Positions 9,324 through 19,093 of a DNA stretch of 52,310 nucleotides are shown here, piece after piece. The stretch covers positions 1 through 52,310 of the forward strand of contig JABHWX010000111.1 of NCBI GenBank assembly GCA_018657585.1. The letters are read 5' to 3'. The translations under genes and the position numbers were made by a program. Source of the stretch: Phycisphaerae bacterium (lineage in GTDB: Bacteria > Planctomycetota > Phycisphaerae > Phycisphaerales > SM1A02). Positions within the stretch are counted from its first letter, which is position 1; each line of letters starts with the position of its first letter. Under the pieces are notes generated by a model. That model saw only the letters and a program-made list of their open reading frames with translations. It had not been told where the DNA came from and ran no database searches.

Positions 9324-10612
9324 ATTGGACTGAGATTGATACTTGGATCGTTATTATTGGTGCACTTTGTGCAGCAGGATGTGCAGTGCCAGGCACCATA
9401 TTAGTACTCAGGCGAATGAGCCTTATGGGTGATGCAATAAGCCACACGGTGTTGCCTGGTATCGCGATTGCATTTCTTGTTACAGGTTCAAGGGATCCAC
9501 TCGCAATGCTGATAGGCGCAGTTGTTGTTGGTCTATTGACCGCATTTCTTGTGCAAGCCATTCAATCACTAGGAAAAATTGATGTAGGGGCTTCGATGGG
9601 CATTGTGTTTACAGTTCTGTTTGCATTTGGACTTGTGTTGATGCGACAAGCAATCGACCATGTTGACATAGATCCTGATTGTGTCCTAAATGGTGCAATT
9701 GAATTCGCATGGTTTGACCAAAATCCTGACGGGTGGGGTATTCCAAGAGGTGCGATAGTAAACGGCGTGATGTTGGTTGCAAATTTATTTTTCATGCTTC
9801 TGTTTTATAAAGAGTTTAAAATTACAGCCTTTGACCCAGCGTTAGCAAAATCTCAGGGTATAAACCCAGGATTCATGCATTACATGCTGATGACCATGAC
9901 TGCGGCAACCGCAGTGGCTGCATTTGAAACAGTCGGAAGTATTTTGGTTGTTGCAATGTTTATTGTTCCTCCCGCAACGGCGTACCTGTTAACAGAAAGG
10001 TACGGTGTCCTTGTTGCCCTATCTTTAGGTGTTGGTGTATTAGCAGCTGGATTGGGTCATCTTTCTGCAATTACAGTTCCGACTTGGTTTGGCTTTAGTG
10101 GTACTACAACTGCGGGCGCGATGGCTGTGGCTAGTGGTGGCCTCTTTGTGTTTGCATGGGCACTATCCCCAAGCCAAGGACTTCTAGTTCGGTTTCTCCA
10201 CAAACAGAGAACCCATGCGCATATTCTCGCAGAGGACGTGCTTGGAATTTTCTGGAGAGTTGAAGAACGGTCGCAAAGTTTTGTACAAACAGGAGATTTG
10301 CCTTCAGCGCTTGGGGTCTCTTCAAGAGTGTTGAAAAAAGCATTGCACCAATTGTTAAAACAAGGTGAAATAATTCAGTGTACTACTCACCTAGAGCTGT
10401 CGCAATCAGGAAGAATGCGAGCAACGAAGCTTGTACGATCACACAGACTTTGGGAAGTCTACTTAGATAAACACTATCCTCAGGATGCGAACCAACTCCA
10501 TCATTCAGCATCACGGTTGGAACACATTACAACAGAAGAGATGCAATCAAACCTAGGTGATGAAAATACTGATCCTCATGGTAGTCCTGTGCCGAGTGAC
10601 GTAGAAGAGTAA
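9320..10612 (+). CDS. Metal ABC transporter permease fused to C-terminal DtxR-like HTH/metal-binding domain (second copy)
   Basis: MSLMGDAISHTVLPGIAIAF permease motif; tail LVRSHRLWEVYLDKHYPQDANQLHHSASRLEHIT...NTDPHGSPVPSD. Confidence 0.88.
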   Translation: MNWTEIDTWIVIIGALCAAGCAVPGTILVLRRMSLMGDAISHTVLPGIAIAFLVTGSRDPLAMLIGAVVVGLLTAFLVQAIQSLGKIDVGASMGIVFTVLFAFGLVLMRQAIDHVDIDPDCVLNGAIEFAWFDQNPDGWGIPRGAIVNGVMLVANLFFMLLFYKEFKITAFDPALAKSQGINPGFMHYMLMTMTAATAVAAFETVGSILVVAMFIVPPATAYLLTERYGVLVALSLGVGVLAAGLGHLSAITVPTWFGFSGTTTAGAMAVASGGLFVFAWALSPSQGLLVRFLHKQRTHAHILAEDVLGIFWRVEERSQSFVQTGDLPSALGVSSRVLKKALHQLLKQGEIIQCTTHLELSQSGRMRATKLVRSHRLWEVYLDKHYPQDANQLHHSASRLEHITTEEMQSNLGDENTDPHGSPVPSDVEE

Positions 10613-10633
10613 ACAGTGGTATCCTGTCTTACT

Positions 10634-11032
10634 ATGAAAAAACTACTTACAGCCGTGTGCTTCCTTTGCCTTGTGTCTTGCTCTTCCATCTCTAAAAGTG
10701 GTGGCGGCGTTATTGACAGAGCCTTTACTTCAGTTGATGCAGATCGAGAGATTGTACTTGCGCCCGGCCGGCATTTTGAAATTGTACTGCCAAGCAATCC
10801 AACAACTGGATATACATGGGAATTGCAAATTGACAATCCAAAGGTTGTAAAGGACATCTCAAAGGTTTTTATTGCAGATCGAAGCAAGAGGGTTGGTGTT
10901 GGCGGTAATACTAAATGGTCACTGCAAGCAGGTGACACAGGTAAGGCGACCGTGGATTTTATGTATCAAAAATCTTGGGAAAAAGATACACCTCCAACAA
11001 GAACTGTAACGTTTACAGTTCTTGTCCGGTAG
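10634..11032 (+). CDS. Chagasin-like (I42 family) protease inhibitor lipoprotein
   Basis: MKKLLTAVCFLCLVSCSS lipobox; NPTTGYTW and VGVGGNTKW loops; ORF track starts earlier at GTG 10616. Confidence 0.75.
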   Translation: MKKLLTAVCFLCLVSCSSISKSGGGVIDRAFTSVDADREIVLAPGRHFEIVLPSNPTTGYTWELQIDNPKVVKDISKVFIADRSKRVGVGGNTKWSLQAGDTGKATVDFMYQKSWEKDTPPTRTVTFTVLVR

Positions 11033-12170
11033 CGACCTTGTTGTACAACTCCTCGTACCGTTTCGCAACACTCTCAGTGTCTAGCCACTTCAGCATCTGA
11101 TTTCTGCCCCGTACACCTAATTCTTGAAGTTTCGATTTATCACTGCATAACAAATCGATCGCATCAGCAAATGCTTCAGGCGTCCGTGGAGCAATTACTG
11201 CTCCGCCTTCCTCAAGTTCTCTCCAAATATCTGTTCCCTTTGTACCAATCACAGGTGTGCCGCAAAGTAAAGCTTCCGGATAGACAAGCCCAAAGTTTTC
11301 CTGTTGTGTTGGTAGCGCAAAAACATCTGCCATTGCATAAAGCGATAATTTTAAATCGCCTACAACCATTCCAAGAAAAATAATATCTTCACTCACCCCA
11401 GCAGACTCTGCCCTTGTTTTGAGTGATGCGACGTACGCGTCTTCTCCTGTGCCTGCAATGAGAACACGAATTTGCTTTCCTTTTTCCTTAAGCAAAGCGG
11501 TAGAATCAATCAATGTTTCAATGGATTTCTTTTCATGAACCCTACTTAAAAACAAGACAGTAGGGCAATCGCTTTGGCCGAATGCCTCAATTGCTTCTTC
11601 AGGAGTAGGAAGTTCTTTATATGGTTCCAAATCAACGATATATGGGATCACTGCGACATTGTCATGCTTGAGCCATCGAGAAGCCTGCCTCTTTTCTTCT
11701 TCAGCGGTAGAGAGAAATGTGTTTGCCCCTCTCAACATAATACGACCTGCTGTTGCTAAGTAAAATTGTTTTTTAAGTCCGCGTTGATCCATGCACCAAT
11801 CATCAAGCATTCCGTGAATACTAAGAACCCACGGTGTTCCTACTGAATCACACGCTTTTGCAACTTGTGGATTCGACGGCATCCACATAGCATGGATATG
11901 CGCAACGTCGGCACTTTTCATCACTTCACCTGCCATGGCAATCTGTTTATTTGTAAGTCGTTTGCCAGCTTTTTGAAGAGATCCAAGGAGCGTAATTGTT
12001 GGAGTGTTTTGTTCTTTGTTCTTCCACGAATCTGGGACATCTGTATCGTCACAAGTCAACCAAACAATATCGTGACCTCTACGGGCGAGTACAGAGCAGA
12101 AATCGATTGCTGCTCGTACGGTTCCGCCTTCAGTGAGGCGAGTTGTGGGGAAATAATGCACTATTTTCAT
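11013..12170 (-). CDS. Glycosyltransferase family 4
   Basis: GGTVRAAIDFCSVLARRGHDIVWLT; VLFLSRVHEKKSIETLI; FALPTQQENFGLVYPEALLCGTPVIGT. Confidence 0.92.
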   Translation of the reverse strand: MKIVHYFPTTRLTEGGTVRAAIDFCSVLARRGHDIVWLTCDDTDVPDSWKNKEQNTPTITLLGSLQKAGKRLTNKQIAMAGEVMKSADVAHIHAMWMPSNPQVAKACDSVGTPWVLSIHGMLDDWCMDQRGLKKQFYLATAGRIMLRGANTFLSTAEEEKRQASRWLKHDNVAVIPYIVDLEPYKELPTPEEAIEAFGQSDCPTVLFLSRVHEKKSIETLIDSTALLKEKGKQIRVLIAGTGEDAYVASLKTRAESAGVSEDIIFLGMVVGDLKLSLYAMADVFALPTQQENFGLVYPEALLCGTPVIGTKGTDIWRELEEGGAVIAPRTPEAFADAIDLLCSDKSKLQELGVRGRNQMLKWLDTESVAKRYEELYNKVATGQEL

Positions 12171-12179
12171 TTGTTTAAA

Positions 12180-13094
12180 TTAACTTTCTTCTGTTATCCA
12201 AGAATCATCAACTTCATCGGTAGTTTCAATAAGAAACTCTGCGATTATTTTTCCATATTGTTCTCTAAGTTTTGGGGTGAAATGGTTTTTCCAATCTCCG
12301 GCAACACCCTTGCGAGCGAATGCCGAATCTGACGACGTCCCACTGTCTCTGCCACCGCTCATATTTTTGAAACTGTGTGCATCTACTATTCGCCCAATAG
12401 TTTCTTTTGAATTATCTAATTCAAAAAGAGTAGTAATTTTGGTCATACCTTCTAACGGGTTAATAATCATGTCTTCGTATCGAATTTGGACTGAATGTTC
12501 AGGCACCGCATTCTGTTTCCACGAACGTACCCAGTGTACATACGCAGGCAGCATCCTATTCCCAAATATTTCAAGACCCTCTTGCACCCTTTTGTTTTTA
12601 TGCTTTGGGTATTCGGGGTGCCAAGGCGTATTACAGACGTAGAAATGGTAGCTCACTGCCACATCACGTAAATCGCGGTGTAGTACAACGTAGCGGATGC
12701 CTGCTTTTTCTAGGATGTCAACATTATTCTTTGATCCGTGACTATGCATCTTTGTTAGAACTAGCATTTTTTGTAAATGGTCAAACATGCCATTGGGCAT
12801 TTCAAAGTCATGGCTGCCACCAGTCAGAAGTTCATGTTTTGCAATTGCAGGAAGTAGGTATTCATGATACCCCTCATAACTTGAAACCATTTTTTCAATC
12901 CACGTTGAACCACTTTTTGGTAAACCCGCAATAAAGAGTATGGGTTGCTTGTACTTTCCACTGTGTTGTAGGTAGCCATCTCTGCACGCGCGAAGTTGGT
13001 CTTTAGCTCTAAAGTTCACAGCAATTCGCTTCCCAAAACGCGTGACGAATGGCGGAAGCTTTCTTGCAATTGATTCAAGTTTCTTTGTATTCAT
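12180..13094 (-). CDS. Sulfotransferase domain protein
   Basis: PAPS 5'-binding loop LFIAGLPKSGSTWIEKMV; 3'-binding VLHRDLRDVAVSYHF. Confidence 0.88.
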   Translation of the reverse strand: MNTKKLESIARKLPPFVTRFGKRIAVNFRAKDQLRACRDGYLQHSGKYKQPILFIAGLPKSGSTWIEKMVSSYEGYHEYLLPAIAKHELLTGGSHDFEMPNGMFDHLQKMLVLTKMHSHGSKNNVDILEKAGIRYVVLHRDLRDVAVSYHFYVCNTPWHPEYPKHKNKRVQEGLEIFGNRMLPAYVHWVRSWKQNAVPEHSVQIRYEDMIINPLEGMTKITTLFELDNSKETIGRIVDAHSFKNMSGGRDSGTSSDSAFARKGVAGDWKNHFTPKLREQYGKIIAEFLIETTDEVDDSWITEES

Positions 13095-13109
13095 TTGGAG
13101 ATGTGTGTT

Positions 13110-13964
13110 CTAATTCAAATCGAAAATGTCAAACTTGTTTTTTGTAATGCTGTCGATGTGCTTTTCGGGAACGCGACCTATTGGCCAAGCATCTGTCAAT
13201 TCAATGAGCACCCAATCGTCCCGATTGTGGAGGATAGACTGATCGTCTTTTTCAGGGCGTAAATCTACAGCAGCAAATAGATGTTCTTTCATGACGATGA
13301 ACACAACATCGACAAGGTCGATGCTTTGCACCAGAGATGCGAAAAGCATGCTTTTTGAATCACAGTCTCCCCATTGTTTTGATAAGACATCAAGTGGTAC
13401 CATTGCACCTACGGTTAGAATTTCTTCTCCATCCTCATTCTGTCGTCGATCTGGTGGGATTTTATAATCTAAGGATTGTACAAACGAAGCGAAAGCGCCA
13501 ACAAGTTCTCTCCTTGACCGATACCCATTGCGTCTCGCTTCACTGCGAATAGTTTTTGCGACGTCACGAAGTTTTCGAGTGCTTTGGTTGATGACCCATT
13601 TATAGTCAACAATATACTTGTCCATGTTGTCATCCATTTTGATGCCATGGCGTGAAGCCTTTTGTTGAATTGCTTTTTGCTGTTTCTGTAAATCAGCTTT
13701 GTCAGTGTAAGTAATTGAAGTCCAGGATTTTGGAATGCCATAACTTTCAATGGCGGCTTCAATATCTTTAGTATCAAGTTTAATTTTGCATGAGAGATTT
13801 TGCATCGTACTTCCGTGTTGCACAATGGCGGTGTCGCCTTCCCAACGCACAACTTCTCTTGTATTGATATCTTCCCAATCAAAAGTTAGTAGTTGGGTAG
13901 AACTAGCGGCAACTGGGCTAGCTGTCATACAAAGGAGCAAAATGTTGGTGTTAATCCAATTCAT
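13110..13964 (-). CDS. Transglutaminase-like cysteine peptidase family protein, secreted
   Basis: Signal peptide; [16 protein letters not shown] (Cys), EHLFAAVDL (His), [15 protein letters not shown] (Asp region). Confidence 0.65.
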   Translation of the reverse strand: MNWINTNILLLCMTASPVAASSTQLLTFDWEDINTREVVRWEGDTAIVQHGSTMQNLSCKIKLDTKDIEAAIESYGIPKSWTSITYTDKADLQKQQKAIQQKASRHGIKMDDNMDKYIVDYKWVINQSTRKLRDVAKTIRSEARRNGYRSRRELVGAFASFVQSLDYKIPPDRRQNEDGEEILTVGAMVPLDVLSKQWGDCDSKSMLFASLVQSIDLVDVVFIVMKEHLFAAVDLRPEKDDQSILHNRDDWVLIELTDAWPIGRVPEKHIDSITKNKFDIFDLN

Positions 13965-14997
13965 GGCATAAGTCAGCAGTTACTTGAATCGCTCGTTCTA
14001 TATCGGTCTTTGTGACGCCAAGGTGTGTCACAAAACGTATTCTTTGAGGGTCAAGGGCCTCGGCAAGTATTCCATTCTGCCATAATTTTCGGCAGAACGT
14101 ATCGCCATCTCCAAGACTTCTGTCAATATCGAAGAAAACAAGGTTTGTATCGGTATGCGTAACGTCAGATGCTATCCCTTTAATATGGCTTAGACCGATT
14201 GCAAGGGTTTTTGCGTTCGCGTGATCCTCGCCCAACCTCTCAACATGATGATTTAGAGCGTAGATTGCTGCTCCTGCAAGTATGCCTGTTTGTCGCATTG
14301 TTCCACCAAACAATTTACGAATTCTCCGAGCAGTTCGAATGGTCTCCTTGCTTCCCATAATCACAGATCCTGCTGGGCACCCAAGCCCCTTTGAAAAACA
14401 TGCGGAAATAGTCTCAAAAGGCGCGCCCCAAGTTTGAGCATCGAGGGATGAGGCGACTATTGCATGCCAAATACGTGCACCATCGAGATGCGTTCTTAGG
14501 TCAGCGTCCCTGGCAGTTTTGCAGACGGCTGTTAACTGATCTAACGGCCAAACAGAACCACCGCCACGATTGTGTGTGTTTTCAAGTGAAACAAGTTTAC
14601 TTCTTCCAAAATGTGCATCGTCTGGTCGAATTAATGCGGTGACATCTTCTGGAGTAAAAAAACCACGCGCCCCATCGGTTAGGGCAAAACTACACCCGCT
14701 CAAAGCAGCTGCGCCCCCACCTTCATAGTGGACAATGTGGCTGTCCTTGTGCAAAATAATTTCATCACCAGGTTGGGTATGGCAGCGGATTGCGATTTGG
14801 TTCGCCATTGTCCCGCTGGGCACAAAACAGGCTGCTTCTTTGCCAAACATATCCGCGCATTGCTCTTGCAACGTGTTGACTGTAGGGTCATCTCCCCAAA
14901 CATCATCACCAAGTGGGGCTCGCATCATTGCATCGCGCATTCCTTTTGTGGGTTGTGTAACGGTATCGCTCCGTAAATCTACTTGGTGGACTTTCAT
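13951..14997 (-). CDS. ltaE: Low-specificity L-threonine aldolase
   Basis: [66 protein letters not shown]. Confidence 0.92.
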   Translation of the reverse strand: MKVHQVDLRSDTVTQPTKGMRDAMMRAPLGDDVWGDDPTVNTLQEQCADMFGKEAACFVPSGTMANQIAIRCHTQPGDEIILHKDSHIVHYEGGGAAALSGCSFALTDGARGFFTPEDVTALIRPDDAHFGRSKLVSLENTHNRGGGSVWPLDQLTAVCKTARDADLRTHLDGARIWHAIVASSLDAQTWGAPFETISACFSKGLGCPAGSVIMGSKETIRTARRIRKLFGGTMRQTGILAGAAIYALNHHVERLGEDHANAKTLAIGLSHIKGIASDVTHTDTNLVFFDIDRSLGDGDTFCRKLWQNGILAEALDPQRIRFVTHLGVTKTDIERAIQVTADLCHELD

Positions 14998-15092
14998 AAT
15001 TGTGGGCTTTTATTTTCGGGGGAGGGTATTTTCGGAGTTGGCTTAATTCTGGTGGATGTCCTTAATTCCGTGGGTGGCTTTTTTACGATTGT

Positions 15093-15656
15093 ATGCAGGG
15101 AGACGCTATTCTGGGTACCATTCTTTTCATGATTACATGGAAATGGTTTATTGTTGAAGGCATTTTACTCTTCATTCTCGGAATTTTTGCAATTGCACAA
15201 CCTGAAATAGCGACTCTTACAGTTGTGGAGCTCTTGGCTTGGCTCCTTATATTTGTAGGAGCGTTTTCGCTCTTTGGGGGGGTGACATCACGATCTGGTC
15301 CTAGGGTTCCGAGTTCACTTGTGGGGGGCATTGTTGCACTTGTATGCGGTATTGTTATGTTGGTCATTCCCGAAATCGTGGTTGGGACAGCAACAATTAT
15401 CATTGCTCTATTTTTTCTACTCTCTGGTTTTGCAGAAATTTCATCTTCCTTTTCTCTGCGTTCAATTGGTGGGCATAATAATCACTGGGGACTTGCTTTT
15501 TTTAACGGCCTCATAAGTGTAGTACTAGGAATAGTTCTGCTTACGTACTGGCCCGAAGTAGCAATTCTTGGTTTACTTTTGGGAATAAATTTCTTATTTA
15601 GTGGTTCTTACCTCATTTCATTGGGTTGGTTCTTCAGGAACGCTCCAGCACACTAA
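15093..15656 (+). CDS. HdeD-like (DUF308) membrane protein
   Basis: Repeated DUF308-type hydrophobic units (EGILLFILGIFAIAQPEIATLTVVELLAWLLIFVGAFSLFGG; ISVVLGIVLLTYWPEVAILGLLLGINFLFSG). Confidence 0.8.
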   Translation: MQGDAILGTILFMITWKWFIVEGILLFILGIFAIAQPEIATLTVVELLAWLLIFVGAFSLFGGVTSRSGPRVPSSLVGGIVALVCGIVMLVIPEIVVGTATIIIALFFLLSGFAEISSSFSLRSIGGHNNHWGLAFFNGLISVVLGIVLLTYWPEVAILGLLLGINFLFSGSYLISLGWFFRNAPAH

Positions 15657-15660
15657 TTAC

Positions 15661-16968
15661 ATGGAACCAAAGCCAGCCATAAAGCTTACGGTAATTGCTC
15701 GGATTGTTGCAGCGATTGCTGGAGTTGGTGTTGGACTGGTTGCGTTTTACCTTGCATTTGTTGGGGAGTATGCACATCTGTTTCGAGAAACAGTTATGCG
15801 AGAAGCGCCTTGGGTGTTGTATTTGTTACCAGCGTTAATACTGTTGCTCATTAATTATTTACGTATTACATTTTTCTTGGGTACAGAAGGAACTGGAATT
15901 CCTCAAACAATTGCTGCGCTTGAAATGGAGAAAGAAAGCGATCGAAAAAAGATGTTGTCGCTGCGAATCCTTTTTGGAAAACTCCTTTTAACAACACTTG
16001 GTTTATTTAGCGGAGCATCAATGGGAAGAGAGGGACCGACTGTTCATGCGGGTGCGTGTCTCATGTACTTCACACGTAAAATCATTGTATTTCCAGCACA
16101 TTTCGTGCAACGCGGACTTATTCTTGCAGGTGGTGCAGCGGGAATTGCTGCGGCATTTAATGCTCCAGTAGCGGGAATAGTTTTTGCAATTGAAGAGATT
16201 GGTAGATCTTTTGATAAACGTAATTTGGGTGTAATTATTGTTGTAGTCCTAGTAGCATCGGTTGTATGTATTGCTACCTTCGGAAACTATTGGTTTTACG
16301 GCAAAGTTGAAACATCACTTGATGAGTGGTCTGTTTGGGTGTTCATTCCGGTGATTGCAGTTCTTATGGGAGGTTTTGGTGGTTTATTCTCCCTGTTTAT
16401 TGTACGTGTGTATCCAATCATTTCTACGTTAATGAAAAAACGACCGATCCTCATCCCTCTTGGAATAGGATTATTAATAGGCGGGCTTGGCTGGTTGTCG
16501 AATGGGCACACACTTGGAACAGGATTTATTCAAGCACAGAATATGCTTGTGGATGGTGAGCAGATGGAATGGTATTACCCCTTTTTGCGAGTTGCAGCGA
16601 CAGGGCTTACTCTTCTTAGCGGAATTCCAGGTGGATTGTTTGACCCGACGCTTTCTGCGGGTGCCTGTTTTGGTCAATGGTTTACGCACATTATTCATCA
16701 ATTTGAATGGGCGGCAGGAGTGGACCCGCAACTTGTCATGATGATTGCGATGGCATGTTTCTTTGCAGGCGTTGTACAAAGCCCTGTTACAGCAGTTGTC
16801 ATCATGGTTGAGATGACGGATTCTGTGCATGCAACCTTGCCGATGATGGCAGGTGCGATTATTGCGTATGCAATCTCCCGCAGAGTTTGTACTTGTTCAA
16901 TTTATGTTGCTCTTGCTGGAAGTTATTTCAACGACAAGCGGGGCGATGTGCCTTGCGAAGAAGCCTGA
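15661..16968 (+). CDS. ClC-family chloride channel/transporter
   Basis: GASMGREGPTVHAGA, GIAAAFNAPVAGIVFAIEEI, GIPGGLFDPTLSAGA; start at ATG 15661 rather than 15601. Confidence 0.93.
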   Translation: MEPKPAIKLTVIARIVAAIAGVGVGLVAFYLAFVGEYAHLFRETVMREAPWVLYLLPALILLLINYLRITFFLGTEGTGIPQTIAALEMEKESDRKKMLSLRILFGKLLLTTLGLFSGASMGREGPTVHAGACLMYFTRKIIVFPAHFVQRGLILAGGAAGIAAAFNAPVAGIVFAIEEIGRSFDKRNLGVIIVVVLVASVVCIATFGNYWFYGKVETSLDEWSVWVFIPVIAVLMGGFGGLFSLFIVRVYPIISTLMKKRPILIPLGIGLLIGGLGWLSNGHTLGTGFIQAQNMLVDGEQMEWYYPFLRVAATGLTLLSGIPGGLFDPTLSAGACFGQWFTHIIHQFEWAAGVDPQLVMMIAMACFFAGVVQSPVTAVVIMVEMTDSVHATLPMMAGAIIAYAISRRVCTCSIYVALAGSYFNDKRGDVPCEEA

Positions 16969-17267
16969 ATAGATTCGCGAGCAATTTTTCGCAAACGTTG
17001 AATTCGGCACAATACGTCGCTCATAGACATATTCATCACAACGTGGATTTCCCATGCCGAAAGTCGTTCAGCAAAATGTAACGCGAGGATCTGCCTATCT
17101 GTCCAGTTCAGATTTGAGAAAAAGGAGCAAAGCCGATCGTTATGCTGATCGGTTTGCAATCGAAGATTTTGTTGCTTGCTTTGGGGCAATGATTGGGGAC
17201 CAATATGGCCTAGTGGTGATGTGTCGGCGATCATGGGCGACTTCCTGTCATAGTAAGGAACCAGCAC
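16923..17267 (-). CDS. Small protein resembling sigma-70 region 4 / HTH
   Basis: LNWTDRQILALHFAERLSAWEIHVVMNMSMSDVLCRIQRLRKIARESI resembles a region-4 helix-turn-helix; 46-bp convergent overlap with the ClC gene. Confidence 0.4.
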   Translation of the reverse strand: MLVPYYDRKSPMIADTSPLGHIGPQSLPQSKQQNLRLQTDQHNDRLCSFFSNLNWTDRQILALHFAERLSAWEIHVVMNMSMSDVLCRIQRLRKIARESIQASSQGTSPRLSLK

Positions 17268-17534
17268 TCCGCTGGATCAGATTGATAAGGTGGAAGAGCT
17301 CCAATTTCATTCAAAAAATAAAAAGTCATAAAATATTGGGCTTTGTTGAAAAGATTGGGTTGGTTCATAGTTGTCATAACGTGGCAAGCAAGCCACCTCC
17401 TAAAGAACTCCTCTCTCTTTCTTCCTTCTCTCCTCTGCGAGCCTCCGCCAAAAGCGGTGGCTCGCGGCGTTTGCTGGATTTAGGGGTCATAAAACGCAGA
17501 AATACACTGAATAAGGCAATTACCTTATTTTCAG

Positions 17535-17855
17535 TTAATTGGAGCCAAAAAACCAAATTCCGCAACGATAGCCTTCATCGTCGGCTTCGGAGCTACTCCA
17601 AGCGACCATCATGGGTTGATGAACTGCGGTTCCTTCGGGTAAATACCGAGTAATAACACCCGTCATACCTTCAGAAAGGGGAAGTTGGGAAACAATTTGC
17701 ATTCCTCCCTCGCTTCTATCTATGACTTTGTACCTTACTGGTGTGTCAAAATCATGGCTCCATCGAAGTACAGCTTCGCCAGCGTAGGCGGTTCTTGTCT
17801 TATTTCTTCGATTTTGGCTTGAAATGTTCGATTGAATGTTTGAATCGTTAATCAT
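17535..17855 (-). CDS. PilZ domain protein
   Basis: RNKTR (RxxxR) and DRSEGG (DxSxxG) motifs of c-di-GMP-binding PilZ domains. Confidence 0.8.
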   Translation of the reverse strand: MINDSNIQSNISSQNRRNKTRTAYAGEAVLRWSHDFDTPVRYKVIDRSEGGMQIVSQLPLSEGMTGVITRYLPEGTAVHQPMMVAWSSSEADDEGYRCGIWFFGSN

Positions 17856-17920
17856 TCTCTCGTCTTCGACATCTTACAGGGGGAACTTAAGGTCTGAAAA
17901 CAAAATATCTTACGTCTCGG

Positions 17921-18943
17921 TTAGGTACTCGATTCAAAAGTGCGAACCTGCTCTTCTGCATGGAATGAACTGCGTACGAGAGGTCCAGACTCCACAACCC
18001 GAAACCCAAGGGCAAGCCCTTTTTCTTTGTACATGGCAAATTGGTCTGGGTGCACCCATCGGTCTATTGGTAAGTGATTCCTGCTTGGTTGCAGATATTG
18101 ACCAATCGTAATAATTTCCGTTTTGGCTTTTTCTCGGATATCTTCAAGCATTGTGAGGATTTCCTCATCTGTTTCGCCAATTCCTACCATGATGCCTGTT
18201 TTGCTAACGATCCCTGAGGATTGTATCCGCTTGAGGACTTCCATTGATCGCTCGTAAGTTGCTTGGGGCCGTACGGTTCCATGCATTCGGGGAACGGTTT
18301 CGAGATTATGAGCGAGGATTTCAGGTTTCGAATGTATCACGGTGAACAAATCATCCCTGCTCCCCTGAAAGTCACCGATAAGCGCCTCAACGGAGGTGTT
18401 TGGAGCGAGGGAATGCACTTGCCGAATCGTTTCAGACCAGATACTGGCCCCTCCATCTGGCAAATCATCCCTATCTACACAGGTGATGACAATATGGCGT
18501 AAACCCATCAAGGAAACTGATTTACCTACATTCAAAGGTTCGTCGTAATCAGGTGGAGCAGGTTTTCCTGTTCGAACATTGCAGAATCCACATGATCTTG
18601 TACAGGTATCGCCAAGGATCATAATGGTGGCGGTACCACGTGACCAACAGTCTCCAATGTTGGGACAGGATGCTTCTTGGCAAACTGTATTGAGGCCGTG
18701 CTCTTCCATATTCTTTCGGATAGTTCTGTACCCATCGCCATTTGGAATTTGAGCGCGAATCCAAGAGGGTTTTCTTTGCATAATGAGCGTTTGTGCGTTT
18801 GGTTCATTGTTGAGAACTTGCCCACTCAAATCAAGTATTGCCGAACTTCTGGTTCGTCGTGACGTATCACCGCCTGGGGGAGTTGGATGACGAGGCGAAT
18901 GGCTGTTGCAATTTGATAGGGACGAGTGTGTCACGGTTTGCAT
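17921..18943 (-). CDS. lipA: Lipoyl synthase (annotated start probably upstream of the true start)
   Basis: CQEASCPNIGDC and radical-SAM CTRSCGFCNV; SGIVSKTGIMVGIGETDEEI; QYLQPSRNHLPIDRWV. Confidence 0.93.
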   Translation of the reverse strand: MQTVTHSSLSNCNSHSPRHPTPPGGDTSRRTRSSAILDLSGQVLNNEPNAQTLIMQRKPSWIRAQIPNGDGYRTIRKNMEEHGLNTVCQEASCPNIGDCWSRGTATIMILGDTCTRSCGFCNVRTGKPAPPDYDEPLNVGKSVSLMGLRHIVITCVDRDDLPDGGASIWSETIRQVHSLAPNTSVEALIGDFQGSRDDLFTVIHSKPEILAHNLETVPRMHGTVRPQATYERSMEVLKRIQSSGIVSKTGIMVGIGETDEEILTMLEDIREKAKTEIITIGQYLQPSRNHLPIDRWVHPDQFAMYKEKGLALGFRVVESGPLVRSSFHAEEQVRTFESST

Positions 18944-19093
18944 ATTCTACCAATCAAAGATGTATGAGAGTTCAACAGAAAGCACAACATTGGTCGATGA
19001 AGTCCGATACCATCCCGCATATTGATATCACGCGGGCTGATTGTGTTGCAAATTCTCCTTTTCCTTATAAAGGGATTTAGAAAAGACTGGATA

